This document shows, piece by piece, positions 38,626 to 46,414 of a stretch of 64,000 nucleotides of DNA. This stretch comes from Paraburkholderia metrosideri (GTDB lineage: Bacteria > Pseudomonadota > Gammaproteobacteria > Burkholderiales > Burkholderiaceae). Location: positions 186,001 to 250,000 of the forward strand of contig NZ_CAJHCP010000011.1 in the NCBI RefSeq assembly GCF_904848625.1, read 5' to 3'. The position numbers and the translations under genes are program-made. Under the pieces are notes generated by a model that made no database searches, was not told the DNA's origin, and saw only the letters and a list, made by a program, of their open reading frames with translations. How positions within the stretch are numbered: position 1 is the first letter of the stretch; every line of letters starts with the position of its first letter.

Positions 38626-40056
38626 CTACGCCGCCGCCGGGCCCGCGATCCCACGCACAACACCCGGCAGATAGCGCGCCAGCGTAACGCCGCGCACCGC
38701 CATAAAGACCATCATCGCCGCCCACAGCCCGTGGTTGCCGTACAGCGCGAGCAATGCCCACGACACCGCGACGAACACCACCATCGACATCATCATCGAT
38801 TTCATCAACTCGGCTGTGCGGGTCGCGCCGATGAACACGCCGTCGAGCAGAAAGCCCCACACGGAAATGACCGGCGACAGCGCGGCCCACGGCAGATACG
38901 TGTCGGCGACGGCGCGTACGGCCACCTGATCGGTCAGTCGACCGATGATCCACGATCCCGCGCCCCAGTACACCAGCGAGAAGCCCAGCGCACCGATCGC
39001 GGACCACAGCGCGGTGACCTTGACCGCCTGCACGAACGCGTGCCTGTTGCGCGCGCCGATCGCCGCGCCGACCAGCGCCTCGGCGGCATGCGCGAAGCCA
39101 TCGAGCCCATAAGCCATGAAGGTCTGGAAATTGAGCAGCAGCGCATTGGCGGCGAGGGTGGCGTCGCCTTGCCGGGCGCCCAGATGGGCGAACCATCCGA
39201 ACGTCGACAGCACGCACAACGTGCGGATGAAAATGTCGCGATTGAGCACGACCAGGCGCTTGAGCGCCGTCGCATCGAACAAGGCCGCGCGGTTCACCGG
39301 CGGCAGACCGCGCGGCCTGCCGTGCCACAGCAGCGCCGCGCCGAGCACGAAGCCGAGCGCGTCGGCCGTGGCGGTGGCTGCGCCGATCCCGGCCACCCCC
39401 CAATGGAACGCGTACACGTAGAGCAGCACCGCCACGATATTCACGCTATTGATGAATACCTGCGATAGCAGTGCAAGCCGTACCCGCTGCGTACCAAGCA
39501 TCCAGCCGAGCACGACGTAATTGCCGAGCGCGAGCGGGGCGGCCCAGATGCGCGCATGGCAATAAATGCGCGCGTGACGCTGCACTGCGTCGCTGCCGCC
39601 GATCAGGCGTAACGCGTAGTCGATCAACGGCAGTTGCAACGCGAGCACCGCCGCGCCGATCGCGGCGGCCATCAGCAGCGCACGCAGCACGGTGTTGCGC
39701 AATTGCGCGTCGTGGCCCGCGCCGTGAGCCTGTGCGACCAGGCCCGTGGTGCCCATGCGCAGGAAGCCGAAGCCCCAGAACACGAAGCTGAAAAACAGTC
39801 CGCCGAGCGCGACGCCGCCGAGATACGACGCGCTGTCCAGATGGCCGGCGACTGCGGCGTCGACCGCGCCGAGGATCGGCTGGGTCAGATTGGCGAGGAC
39901 GATCGGGAACGCCAGCGTCAGCACGCGGCGATGCCAGTGCACCGGCACGGCGGGCGTGGCTGCCGGGCCGTTCGGGTCGACGGCCGCGGTGGCGGCATCC
40001 GCCGCAGCGTTGGCCGCAGCGCTCGCCGAATCGGTAGCGCGCGTGGCGTCGCTCAA
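38626..40056 (-). CDS. MATE family efflux transporter
   Basis: The 476-residue protein has about twelve hydrophobic helices in two MatE repeats; PIVLANLTQPILGAVDAAVAG near residue 50 is the family N-terminal block. It resembles the DinF branch of cation-coupled exporters. The start is TTG at 40056: the upstream DUF2288 gene ends on TTGA, so its stop and this start overlap by four bases, and AGGAAC lies six bases upstream. The first 40 residues are an Ala/Asp-rich cytosolic lead. The apparent longer frame to 40413 only shadows the DUF2288 gene. Confidence 0.9.
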   Translation of the reverse strand: MSDATRATDSASAAANAAADAATAAVDPNGPAATPAVPVHWHRRVLTLAFPIVLANLTQPILGAVDAAVAGHLDSASYLGGVALGGLFFSFVFWGFGFLRMGTTGLVAQAHGAGHDAQLRNTVLRALLMAAAIGAAVLALQLPLIDYALRLIGGSDAVQRHARIYCHARIWAAPLALGNYVVLGWMLGTQRVRLALLSQVFINSVNIVAVLLYVYAFHWGVAGIGAATATADALGFVLGAALLWHGRPRGLPPVNRAALFDATALKRLVVLNRDIFIRTLCVLSTFGWFAHLGARQGDATLAANALLLNFQTFMAYGLDGFAHAAEALVGAAIGARNRHAFVQAVKVTALWSAIGALGFSLVYWGAGSWIIGRLTDQVAVRAVADTYLPWAALSPVISVWGFLLDGVFIGATRTAELMKSMMMSMVVFVAVSWALLALYGNHGLWAAMMVFMAVRGVTLARYLPGVVRGIAGPAAA

Positions 40057-40385
40057 CTGCGTTCCTGTACGCACACCCACGGCGATACGACCACGGCCCA
40101 CAGGTCGGGATCGCGCGCGGCGAAATCGGCGGCGGTGTCGGCCTGAACCCGTTCGACCAGACCCGCCGACAGCCATTGCGTGACCTGCCTGGTGTCGTCG
40201 CTGGCAATGGCCTCGGCGACGCTCACCAGATCGAGGTCGCGCGCAACGCGCAGCAAGATGCCGCGTGCGAAAAAGCGTTCGAGTTCGGTCCAGCCGATTT
40301 TTGCGGTTTCCGCGAGCAGCGTCGCGTACAGCGGGCTGTGGGCGGCGTAGTTGGAAGCGTCGTTTGGGGTGGGGGTGGAAGTCAT
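40053..40385 (-). CDS. DUF2288 family protein
   Basis: This small soluble protein of 110 residues resembles DUF2288: the core reads LLAETAKIGWTELERFFARG, then LDLVSVAEAIASDD and a C-terminal LWAVVVSPWVCVQE. The function is not known. Its stop overlaps the start of the MATE gene, so the two are translated together and may act together. The promoter must lie within the 108 bases shared with the divergent pentapeptide-repeat gene. Confidence 0.75.
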   Translation of the reverse strand: MTSTPTPNDASNYAAHSPLYATLLAETAKIGWTELERFFARGILLRVARDLDLVSVAEAIASDDTRQVTQWLSAGLVERVQADTAADFAARDPDLWAVVVSPWVCVQERS

Positions 40386-40493
40386 CGTAAGCGGGCTCTG
40401 ACGGGGCCGTCACTATAAACCATCGGCGCGGCCCGCCAGGCGGGCGCGCGTTCCGGTACGCTTAAGGTCTTTCTAAATCGATTCTGAACCTAC

Positions 40494-41234
40494 ATGTCAC
40501 TCGATTCAACGACGCGGGCGCCGGATGCGCGAGGCCACGCGGTGAGCGATGCCACCCTGACGCGCGCAGACGTGGAGCGCCTGACCGCGGCGAACCATGC
40601 GGGCGCCGAAGCCGGCCACCATGAGCCGCTTCATTTTACCGACTGCGATTTCGAAGGCGTCGACCTTTCGCGACTCGATTTGCGCGGCGCCGAGTTTCAT
40701 CGCTGTTCGATCGTCGAAACTTCGTTTTTCGGCGCCGCGCTGTCCCATACCCGTTGGGTCCGCTGCCGTGGCCGCCAGGCCGATTTTGCGTCTGCCGATC
40801 TGATCGACGCGGCATTCCAGTCAAGCGATCTGAACAACACCAGCTGGCGGCGCGCAAAGCTCGCGTCCGCATCGTTTCGCGGCTGCAAGCTGACCGGCGC
40901 GAACTTCGAGGCGTGCGCGGCGCTGGGTTTGAGCTTTGTCGAAACCTTGCTGGTCGGCGCGCATCTGCGTGGACTGTCGTTTCGCAAAGCCGTGCTGCAG
41001 CAACTGGATTTTTCGGATGCCGATGTGGCCGGCGTCGATTTTCGTGAAGCGACTTTCGAGGGCTGCAGCTTGAGGAATGCGCACCTGAAGGGCGCGCGTT
41101 TCGATGGTGCAGATTTACGCGATGCTGATCTCAGCGGCGTTCGGCTCGTCGATGCCGCGCTGTTCAAAGGCGCGACGATTTCGCATCAGCAGGCGGCCGT
41201 GCTGATCACCGAACTCGGTTTGCGGGTCATGTGA
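40494..41234 (+). CDS. Pentapeptide-repeat protein, Qnr/MfpA-like
   Basis: The 246-residue protein is built of A(D/N)LXX-type pentapeptides from about residue 50 to the end: DLSRLDLRGAEFHRC, ADFASADLIDAAFQSSDLNN, LTGANFEA, LDFSDADVAGVDF and GARFDGADLRDADLSG. Such chains form right-handed quadrilateral beta-helices. Qnr and MfpA members mimic DNA and shield gyrase from quinolones, but most chromosomal members have no known role. The C-terminal HQQAAVLITELGLRV matches the dimer helix region of Qnr-type proteins. It is divergent from DUF2288-MATE. Confidence 0.82.
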   Translation: MSLDSTTRAPDARGHAVSDATLTRADVERLTAANHAGAEAGHHEPLHFTDCDFEGVDLSRLDLRGAEFHRCSIVETSFFGAALSHTRWVRCRGRQADFASADLIDAAFQSSDLNNTSWRRAKLASASFRGCKLTGANFEACAALGLSFVETLLVGAHLRGLSFRKAVLQQLDFSDADVAGVDFREATFEGCSLRNAHLKGARFDGADLRDADLSGVRLVDAALFKGATISHQQAAVLITELGLRVM

Positions 41235-41746
41235 ACGCTGCGCTTTCCGGCCGTCTTTTGCGAGTCGGCTGGATTTAACATTTGCGAGCGGCGCTTATCA
41301 TTCGTTTGATGAAAAGAAAATCGCCATTTGAATTGGCGCTTCGCAATTTGTCGGCTGATTTGACTATGTTTAATATTTCGCCAATCGCGAATTTTCTTTT
41401 GAAGATGTAGACTTTTATTGATCTCGGTCGATAACAACTAATACGTCGGCTTGGTGCGTTGGCGCACCAAGACTTTACCGCACATAATGCGCCGTACTCA
41501 TGTCGGTTAGGTACTAGGGAGGATAGTTAAATTCAGCCAGAGGCCTTTCCTCAGGCGATATTAGCGTGTTCCATGTAGATGCTGAAGCGCTGCGGCCCTG
41601 CGGTGAACCGACGGTTTCTGATTTGCGCCAGTCGCGGATTTATTAGCCGAAATGTGCGGCGATTCTGGCCGGCTTATTTCCGACATTTATAGTTCACGGA
41701 GTGCGGAATCCGTTCGCCGTGTCACATTGTTTGTGAAATTAATAGA
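41235..41746. other. AT-richer gene-free stretch
   Basis: About 500 bases with clearly lower GC than the surroundings and no convincing coding frame. A perfect 9-bp hairpin with TTGG loop lies at 41450-41471, without a T-run. Base composition hints at transferred DNA or a regulatory region. Confidence 0.5.
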
Positions 41747-41775
41747 TTGCACTTGTAAATGCGGGTTGTTAGATT
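41747..41775 (+). promoter_or_regulatory. Possible promoter of the 41.8-kb small RNA
   Basis: TTGCAC (41747-41752), a 17-base spacer and TAGATT (41770-41775). Each box is only a partial match, but the spacing is right and a transcript start would fall near 41782. Confidence 0.35.
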
Positions 41776-41781
41776 TCGTTC

Positions 41782-41857
41782 TGGCGCATGGTGAACCGGT
41801 CCTTTGCCGATATGCGCCGAACCCCCGTTAGCCCGGCCTCGTGCCGGGCTTTTTTTT
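41782..41857 (+). ncRNA. Candidate small RNA ending in a strong terminator
   Basis: A 7-bp stem (41783-41789 with 41812-41818) is followed by a perfect 8-bp terminator stem (41830-41837 with 41843-41850) and eight T (41850-41857). No protein gene precedes this terminator for over 500 bases on the plus strand, so a short transcript of about 75 bases is a reasonable explanation. Confidence 0.4.
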
Positions 41858-41877
41858 CGTCTGGATTTGCGAAGGTC

Positions 41878-42042
41878 ATGGCGGATTCACACACGCGATG
41901 GATCATCAAAGATTACCTTTTCTTTCCGTCGGCGATGAGCTGGTTGATTACTTTCCTTGCGATCTGGCCGATCGCACTCAGCGTGCTCTTGCGCTTTGCC
42001 GCCCGGATCGATCCGCGCTCCGGGCGATGGCGCCATTGGTAG
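41878..42042 (+). CDS. Possible 54-residue membrane protein
   Basis: The frame MADSHTRWIIKDYLFFPSAM followed by SWLITFLAIWPIALSVLL gives one strong membrane helix and a basic end. The GAAGG before the ATG is only two bases away, which is poor. It starts 20 bases after a strong terminator. I know no family; it may be a real small protein or chance. Confidence 0.35.
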   Translation: MADSHTRWIIKDYLFFPSAMSWLITFLAIWPIALSVLLRFAARIDPRSGRWRHW

Positions 42043-42086
42043 TCACGGTGGCCGTTGCCCGCCGGGTACCTGACACGCCTTTTCTG

Positions 42087-42413
42087 CTACTGCTTGCAGC
42101 GAACCACCATCGAGCGGTTCTTCACATTCGCGCCAAAAATGCCGCCGACCGTGCCACCCGACGTGGCGCCGTTGTCGACATCTTTCGATACGACGTCGTA
42201 GCCATAATTGCCGCAGACCTGACCCGCCTGCTTGTAGCACTCGGCCCAGCTGGAGCTTGCGTCGCTGCCGCTGCAGTTGATCGCGAAGCCGGTGTCGCCG
42301 CTGGGCAGATAGGTCATGGTGGTCGTGCTGGAGCAGCCAGTGAGGCTGCCGAGCGTCAGGAGGCCGAAACCGATCGCGACTGCCGTCGAAACGGACGCAA
42401 AAGCGCTCTTCAT
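42087..42413 (-). CDS. Hypothetical lipoprotein with four cysteines in the mature chain
   Basis: The 108-residue precursor begins MKSAFASVSTAVAIGFGLLT and has a lipobox LTGC, so it should be a lipoprotein. The mature part is short, Gly/Ser/Thr-rich and has further cysteines in AINCSGSD, AECYKQAGQVCGNYGYDVV and VVRCKQ, perhaps two disulfides. The AECYKQAGQVCGNYGYDVV block recalls small uncharacterised envelope proteins of beta-proteobacteria. The ATG at 42413 has AAGGAAT six bases upstream. Confidence 0.75.
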   Translation of the reverse strand: MKSAFASVSTAVAIGFGLLTLGSLTGCSSTTTMTYLPSGDTGFAINCSGSDASSSWAECYKQAGQVCGNYGYDVVSKDVDNGATSGGTVGGIFGANVKNRSMVVRCKQ

Positions 42414-42553
42414 TGCAAATTCCTTACAGATATCAGAGGAGGACGCGGCGCGAAGCCACGTCCTGTCGATTGGGCGTTTTATAGCACGCCGGGTTCCCCG
42501 CACTGCAGTTGCAGGGCGCGTGCCCGACGCAGCGCGGGATTCCCCGCGAACGC

Positions 42554-43282
42554 TTATCGCGGCGGCAGTGCCCGCGACGGATCGATCGAACGGCCCTGGT
42601 AGCGCAGCTCGAAATGCAGCATGACGCGGTCGGTGTCCGTGTCGCCCATTTCGGCGATTTTCTCGCCGCGCCTGACCGACTCACCTTCCTTGACCATCAA
42701 TGCGCGATTGTGCGCGTAGGCGGTCAGGTACTCGCCGTTGTGTTTGAGGATCAGCAGATTGCCGTAACCGCGCAAGCCGTTGCCCGCATAAACGACCGTG
42801 CCCGTCGCTGCGGCGACGACCGGTGTACCCGGTGCCGCCGTGATATCGATGCCCTTCGAATTGTTGCCGTCGAAGCGCCGGATCACGGTGCCATCGACCG
42901 GCCAGATCAGCGAAATCGCCGGTGCTGGCGCCGCGGATGGCGCGCTGTCGGCGGGCGCCGGACGTGGCGTAGCCGAAGCGCTGGCGTTCCCGCCGCCACT
43001 ACCGCCGCCACTACCGCCGCCACCGCCGTTACTACGCAGCGCGCCGCTCGTCGACGCCGCGCCTGGCGGCGGCACGACGCGCAGCACCTGGCCGACTTCG
43101 ATGCTGTCCGGATTGGTCAGGTTGTTCCAGCGGACGATGCTTTGCACCGACTGCCGGTTACTCCGCGCGATCTGCGACAGCGTATCGCCCCGTTCGACCC
43201 GATAAAAGCCTGGCCCCACTGGCGCGGAGCCGCACGCAGCGACCAGCGCCAACAACGACGCGCAGGCGAGTCGTTTGATCAT
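42554..43282 (-). CDS. NlpD-like lipoprotein: LysM plus degenerate M23 domain
   Basis: The 242-residue lipoprotein has a lipobox VAAC (Cys near residue 17), a LysM module (YRVERGDTLSQIARSN), a Gly/Ser/Ala/Pro linker and a C-terminal M23/LytM domain: KGIDITAAPGTPV, VVYAGNGLRGYGNLLI, YAHN and LHFELRY. The zinc ligands are altered: the first His of HxxxD is Ser and the first His of HxH is Met. So it is likely an amidase activator like E. coli NlpD, EnvC or ActS rather than an endopeptidase. I chose the ATG at 43282; 43300 is also possible. Confidence 0.88.
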   Translation of the reverse strand: MIKRLACASLLALVAACGSAPVGPGFYRVERGDTLSQIARSNRQSVQSIVRWNNLTNPDSIEVGQVLRVVPPPGAASTSGALRSNGGGGGSGGGSGGGNASASATPRPAPADSAPSAAPAPAISLIWPVDGTVIRRFDGNNSKGIDITAAPGTPVVAAATGTVVYAGNGLRGYGNLLILKHNGEYLTAYAHNRALMVKEGESVRRGEKIAEMGDTDTDRVMLHFELRYQGRSIDPSRALPPR

Positions 43283-43437
43283 TTTTGTTGTTCCCAGCAT
43301 TGGACCTCGCAAAGCGCTGCCGCGCGCCGATCCCGATCACGCGGCAGGTGGATGCAAAGCGTCCGATTCTAACGGTTTTGCGTTGCAGCATAGAAAAAGG
43401 GGAGGCGGAACCCCGCGCGCCCCCCGCTGCGATTCGT

Positions 43438-44349
43438 TTATCGCGTGGTCTTTTCGACGGTGATCCGCAGCGTCGCCGCTTCCGTCTGGCCCGCTTCGAG
43501 CCAGCGCAATCCCTTGCCGTTATGAATTGCATCGGGCAATCCGAGCCACGGCTCGACGCAATAGAAATCTGACTCCGGCTTTTCGGTCCATGTCGTCACC
43601 GAGTACCAGGGCACCGAACCCGGCCGTTGCAAGTCGATGGTGATGATCCGGTCGATGCCCGGCGCAACGATCCGCACCGGCTGATCCGGGGCGCCTTTGA
43701 GGCAATGGAAGCGGTCGTGAATCCGCGCTTCGTCGAGCGTGTAACTGGGCTCGCCCGGCTCCGCCGCGCTGATCGAGCCATCTTCCTGCTGATAGCAGCG
43801 CTCGGTCGGCGGCAATTCCAGCGTCGTTTCGGCGCGCTGCGTGTGCGGCAACGTGAAGTAAAAGTGATGGCCGGCGTAGTAGGGCAGACGCGTGTCGCCG
43901 GTATTGGTCGTGGTCAGCGTCACGTCCAGCGTGCGGGCATCGACAAGCGTGTACGCGGCTTCGAAGCGGAAGCCGAACGGATAGCCTGCGCGGGTCGCGT
44001 CGCTATCTGTCAGGACCATGCGCAAGCCCGCGCCATGCACGTCGGCGTGGGCTTCGAACGGCAGATCGCGGGCGAAGCCGTGCATTGGCAGGGCGCGAAC
44101 GGTGCCTTGAGCATCGCGCCAATAACCGATCTTGCCGTCCACGCGATGGCGGCCGAGGAACGGAAACAGCAGCGGATTACCGCCGCGGATTTTCGACGGC
44201 TCGCTCCAGTCGGCGTGCTCGGGCCAGTGGATGACCTCTTCGCCGTCGATCGTCCAGGACAGCAGACGGCCGCCAGCTTGCGGCGAAAAGCGGAGCACGG
44301 AGGCGTCCTGGGCAATCTCGAGAATGTCCTGCTGCGGGGAAAGAGGCAT
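43438..44349 (-). CDS. Aldose 1-epimerase (mutarotase) family protein
   Basis: The 303-residue protein has the galactose mutarotase-like fold. Signs are FSPQAGGRLLSWTIDGEEV, NPLLFPFLGRH, MHGFARDLPFEA, LPYYAGHHFYFTLP and a late DFYCVEPW with the likely catalytic Glu. Members interconvert alpha and beta anomers of hexoses, or act on hexose-6-phosphates (YeaD type). The sugar cannot be named here. It is a single gene downstream of nothing obvious. Confidence 0.82.
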   Translation of the reverse strand: MPLSPQQDILEIAQDASVLRFSPQAGGRLLSWTIDGEEVIHWPEHADWSEPSKIRGGNPLLFPFLGRHRVDGKIGYWRDAQGTVRALPMHGFARDLPFEAHADVHGAGLRMVLTDSDATRAGYPFGFRFEAAYTLVDARTLDVTLTTTNTGDTRLPYYAGHHFYFTLPHTQRAETTLELPPTERCYQQEDGSISAAEPGEPSYTLDEARIHDRFHCLKGAPDQPVRIVAPGIDRIITIDLQRPGSVPWYSVTTWTEKPESDFYCVEPWLGLPDAIHNGKGLRWLEAGQTEAATLRITVEKTTR

Positions 44350-44608
44350 GGTCGATGGGGAAGATGAGTAAGAGTTGAAGGTGGATCAAGGCACGGTTCA
44401 AAGCAGGCGCGATGTCAGCGACAGCCTGCTGCGCGGACGTTCATACTGCGTCGCGATGGCCTGCGAGAGAAGGATTTTGCGCTGCTTTGCGCTACGGGGA
44501 AACCCTTCCCGGGAAATTGCGGGTGTCGCACAAGCGCCATCCTTGCCGATAATCGCCCTGACTGCCCGGTAACTCCGACTATCGGGCGAGCTCGGATCAG
44601 GAGGGGTT

Positions 44609-44695
44609 ATGGATCTCGCAATGGCAATGGGTGTGGCGTTGTTCGGCATGTTCGCGGTAAGCACGGTGTACTTCTTCCACAAGCTTGATCGCTGA
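44609..44695 (+). CDS. Candidate 28-residue membrane microprotein
   Basis: The short frame MDLAMAMGVALFGMFAVSTV ends in YFFHKLDR and makes one membrane helix with a charged end. AGGAGG at 44599-44604 stands four bases before the ATG, among the strongest ribosome binding sites in the window. It lies in an otherwise gene-free 690-base gap between the epimerase and uppP. The bases 44350-44608 and 44696-44934 around it show no other gene. Confidence 0.5.
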   Translation: MDLAMAMGVALFGMFAVSTVYFFHKLDR

Positions 44696-44934
44696 TTTCA
44701 GCAAGCTGCATCGCGTCGACGGTCTCGACGCCGGACATTCCCGAGCTGCGAAGTGATGTGCAGGCGCGGGTTATCGCGAGTGTAAGCCGCGTCTTTCACC
44801 GGTGCCGTCTCTAACCAAGCTCCCAACGGCGCCATCCCTGCCGCCCGTTTCTTGCTGCGACGTAACAACAGTGTCCAGTTGTGACGCGATGTGACGCGGC
44901 GCACCAATATTTCCTCCGAATGTGGTCCAAACGC

Positions 44935-44963
44935 TTGGCGCTAACATTGCAGCCAGGCATAAT
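44935..44963 (+). promoter_or_regulatory. Promoter of uppP
   Basis: TTGGCG (44935-44940), a 17-base spacer and CATAAT (44958-44963), about 75 bases before the GTG start of uppP. Confidence 0.7.
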
Positions 44964-45038
44964 CGGTGCGCTTTTTCGTGCGCCGACTCATTTCTCGCGG
45001 CGTGCCGTTCCCCGACATTTTTCTTACAAGGACGCCGC

Positions 45039-45869
45039 GTGAACCTGTCGTTTCTGATCTTTCTAAGCGTGCTGCAAGGCGTCACCGAATTGTTTCCGGT
45101 GAGCAGCCTCGGCCATACGCTACTCGTGCCCGCACTGTTCGGCATGCATATCGACAAACACGCGCCGCAGTTGCTGCCGTTTCTCGTCGCATTGCACCTG
45201 GGTACCGCGTTCGCGCTGCTCTGGTACTTCCGCGCGCGCTGGTGTGCACTGGTGCGTGGCTTCTTCGCGTCGTTCGGCGGACGTCGCAATGACGATGCGC
45301 ACATGATGTGGGCGCTGATCATCGGCACGATTCCGGCGGGGCTGGTGGGTCTGGTGCTGGAAAAACCGCTCGAGCGGCTTTTCCACGATTTGCGGATCGT
45401 CGCGATTGCGTTGATCGTCAACGGCGTGCTGCTGTGGTTCGGCGATCGCCTGCAACGCTCGCGTGCGCATCAAGCGCCGGAAAAGCTGACGTTCCGTCAG
45501 GCGTTTTTTGTCGGCCTCGCGCAGATCGGCGCGTTGATTCCGGGTTTCTCGCGCAGCGGTCTGACGATGATTGCGGGCAATGCAGCCGGCCTCACGACGG
45601 AGAAAGCCGCCGAATTTTCGTTCCTGCTCGGCACGCCGATCATTTTCGCGGCGGGCGTGCTCGAATTGCCGAAGCTCTTTCACGCGCCAGGCCAACTTGC
45701 GGACGCATTGCTCGGCGGCGTGCTGACCGCTATCGCCGCGTATCTCAGCGTGCGTTTCCTGATGCGCTATTTCGAGGGCCGTGGACGCCTCGCGTCGTTC
45801 GGCGTGTACTGTGTGATCGCAGGGGTGGTGTTCCTCGGCTGGTTCATGCTGCATTCGCAACCGGCCTGA
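45039..45869 (+). CDS. uppP: Undecaprenyl-diphosphatase (UppP/BacA family)
   Basis: UppP removes a phosphate from undecaprenyl diphosphate so the lipid carrier of wall synthesis can be reused; extra copies confer bacitracin resistance. The 276-residue membrane protein keeps the two key blocks: QGVTELFPVSSLGHTLLVP near residue 11 (usual form TEFLPISSTGH) and IPGFSRSGLTM near residue 168 (usual PGTSRSG). The Thr-to-Leu and Thr-to-Phe changes suggest a divergent paralogue. The GTG at 45039 has AAGGA six bases upstream. A longer frame lacks hydrophobic logic. Confidence 0.9.
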   Translation: MNLSFLIFLSVLQGVTELFPVSSLGHTLLVPALFGMHIDKHAPQLLPFLVALHLGTAFALLWYFRARWCALVRGFFASFGGRRNDDAHMMWALIIGTIPAGLVGLVLEKPLERLFHDLRIVAIALIVNGVLLWFGDRLQRSRAHQAPEKLTFRQAFFVGLAQIGALIPGFSRSGLTMIAGNAAGLTTEKAAEFSFLLGTPIIFAAGVLELPKLFHAPGQLADALLGGVLTAIAAYLSVRFLMRYFEGRGRLASFGVYCVIAGVVFLGWFMLHSQPA

Positions 45870-46186
45870 TCGCGTGCTGGCTTCCGGTCGCGCTTGATGT
45901 CCGCTGTCGCGGCGGCGGGGTGGCGTAGGGGGAGCGATCGGTTATAATCCGGGCCCGGCTCAAGCTGCCGGGCCGGTTTGTTTGTGGCGCCGTGGCTTTG
46001 CGAGTGTGTTGCGAGTGCATTCAACTCGTACGGCGGATACCGGATTTCCGGTCCCCGCTTCGGTCAGTTAGAATTTCGGTGTGAATGGGCCTGAGCTTTC
46101 CGCGAGCACAGGCTGTACATCGATCAAGATGCGGGTTCTCATTGCGGGTAATGCGTGTTGGTGTGGCTGCATCGCCTCTTTTCATT
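45870..46186. other. Gene-free stretch between uppP and tRNA-Arg
   Basis: A perfect TATAAT is at 45943-45948, four bases before a perfect 8-bp GC hairpin (45952-45959 with 45967-45974). The hairpin could be a terminator for uppP, with only a weak T-run. A TTAGAAT lies near 46068. The tRNA promoter itself is not obvious. Confidence 0.4.
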
Positions 46187-46263
46187 ACGGCAGTAGCTCA
46201 GCTGGATAGAGCATCGGCCTTCTAAGCCGAGGGTGGGGGGTTCGAGTCCCTCCTGCCGTACCA
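46187..46263 (+). tRNA. tRNA-Arg, anticodon TCT
   Basis: A complete 77-base cloverleaf: acceptor ACGGCAG/CTGCCGT, D-arm GCTCAGCTGGATAGAGC, anticodon stem TCGGC/GCCGA with loop CTTCTAA, T-arm GGTTCGAGTCC, discriminator A and encoded CCA. UCU reads the arginine codons AGA/AGG. Its 3' end is duplicated 1.27 kb downstream, which marks it as an integration site. Confidence 0.97.
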
Positions 46264-46265
46264 GT
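46239..46265 (+). repeat. Attachment-site-like repeat, copy 1 (in tRNA-Arg)
   Basis: These 27 bases, from the T-arm to two bases past CCA, are identical to 47506-47532. Site-specific integrases often use such tRNA 3' ends as attB. Confidence 0.85.
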
Positions 46266-46279
46266 CAATTCAAGCGTTT

Positions 46280-46306
46280 AGCCCGGTTTTGATAGCCGGG
46301 CTTTTT
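46280..46306 (+). terminator. Rho-independent terminator of tRNA-Arg
   Basis: A 9-bp stem (46280-46288 with 46294-46302, one G-T pair) is followed by five T. It lies 17 bases after the tRNA. Confidence 0.88.
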
Positions 46307-46414
46307 GCTTTCAGAGGCCCGTGTAGGCACTGGGTAGGCAAATCGGGCAAGTGTAGCGCGCCCTTTGCGTCGCGACGCATGGCCTCCTCATGGGAAGCGT
46401 GGGAGCCAGCTAAC

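Noticed and set aside
39446..40207. 253-residue minus-strand frame overlapping MATE and DUF2288
   Set aside because: Arg-rich shadow in another frame of two real genes.
41450..41471. 9-bp hairpin in the AT-rich region as a terminator
   Set aside because: There is no T-run on either side and no gene that would end there; kept only as a note in the gap entry.
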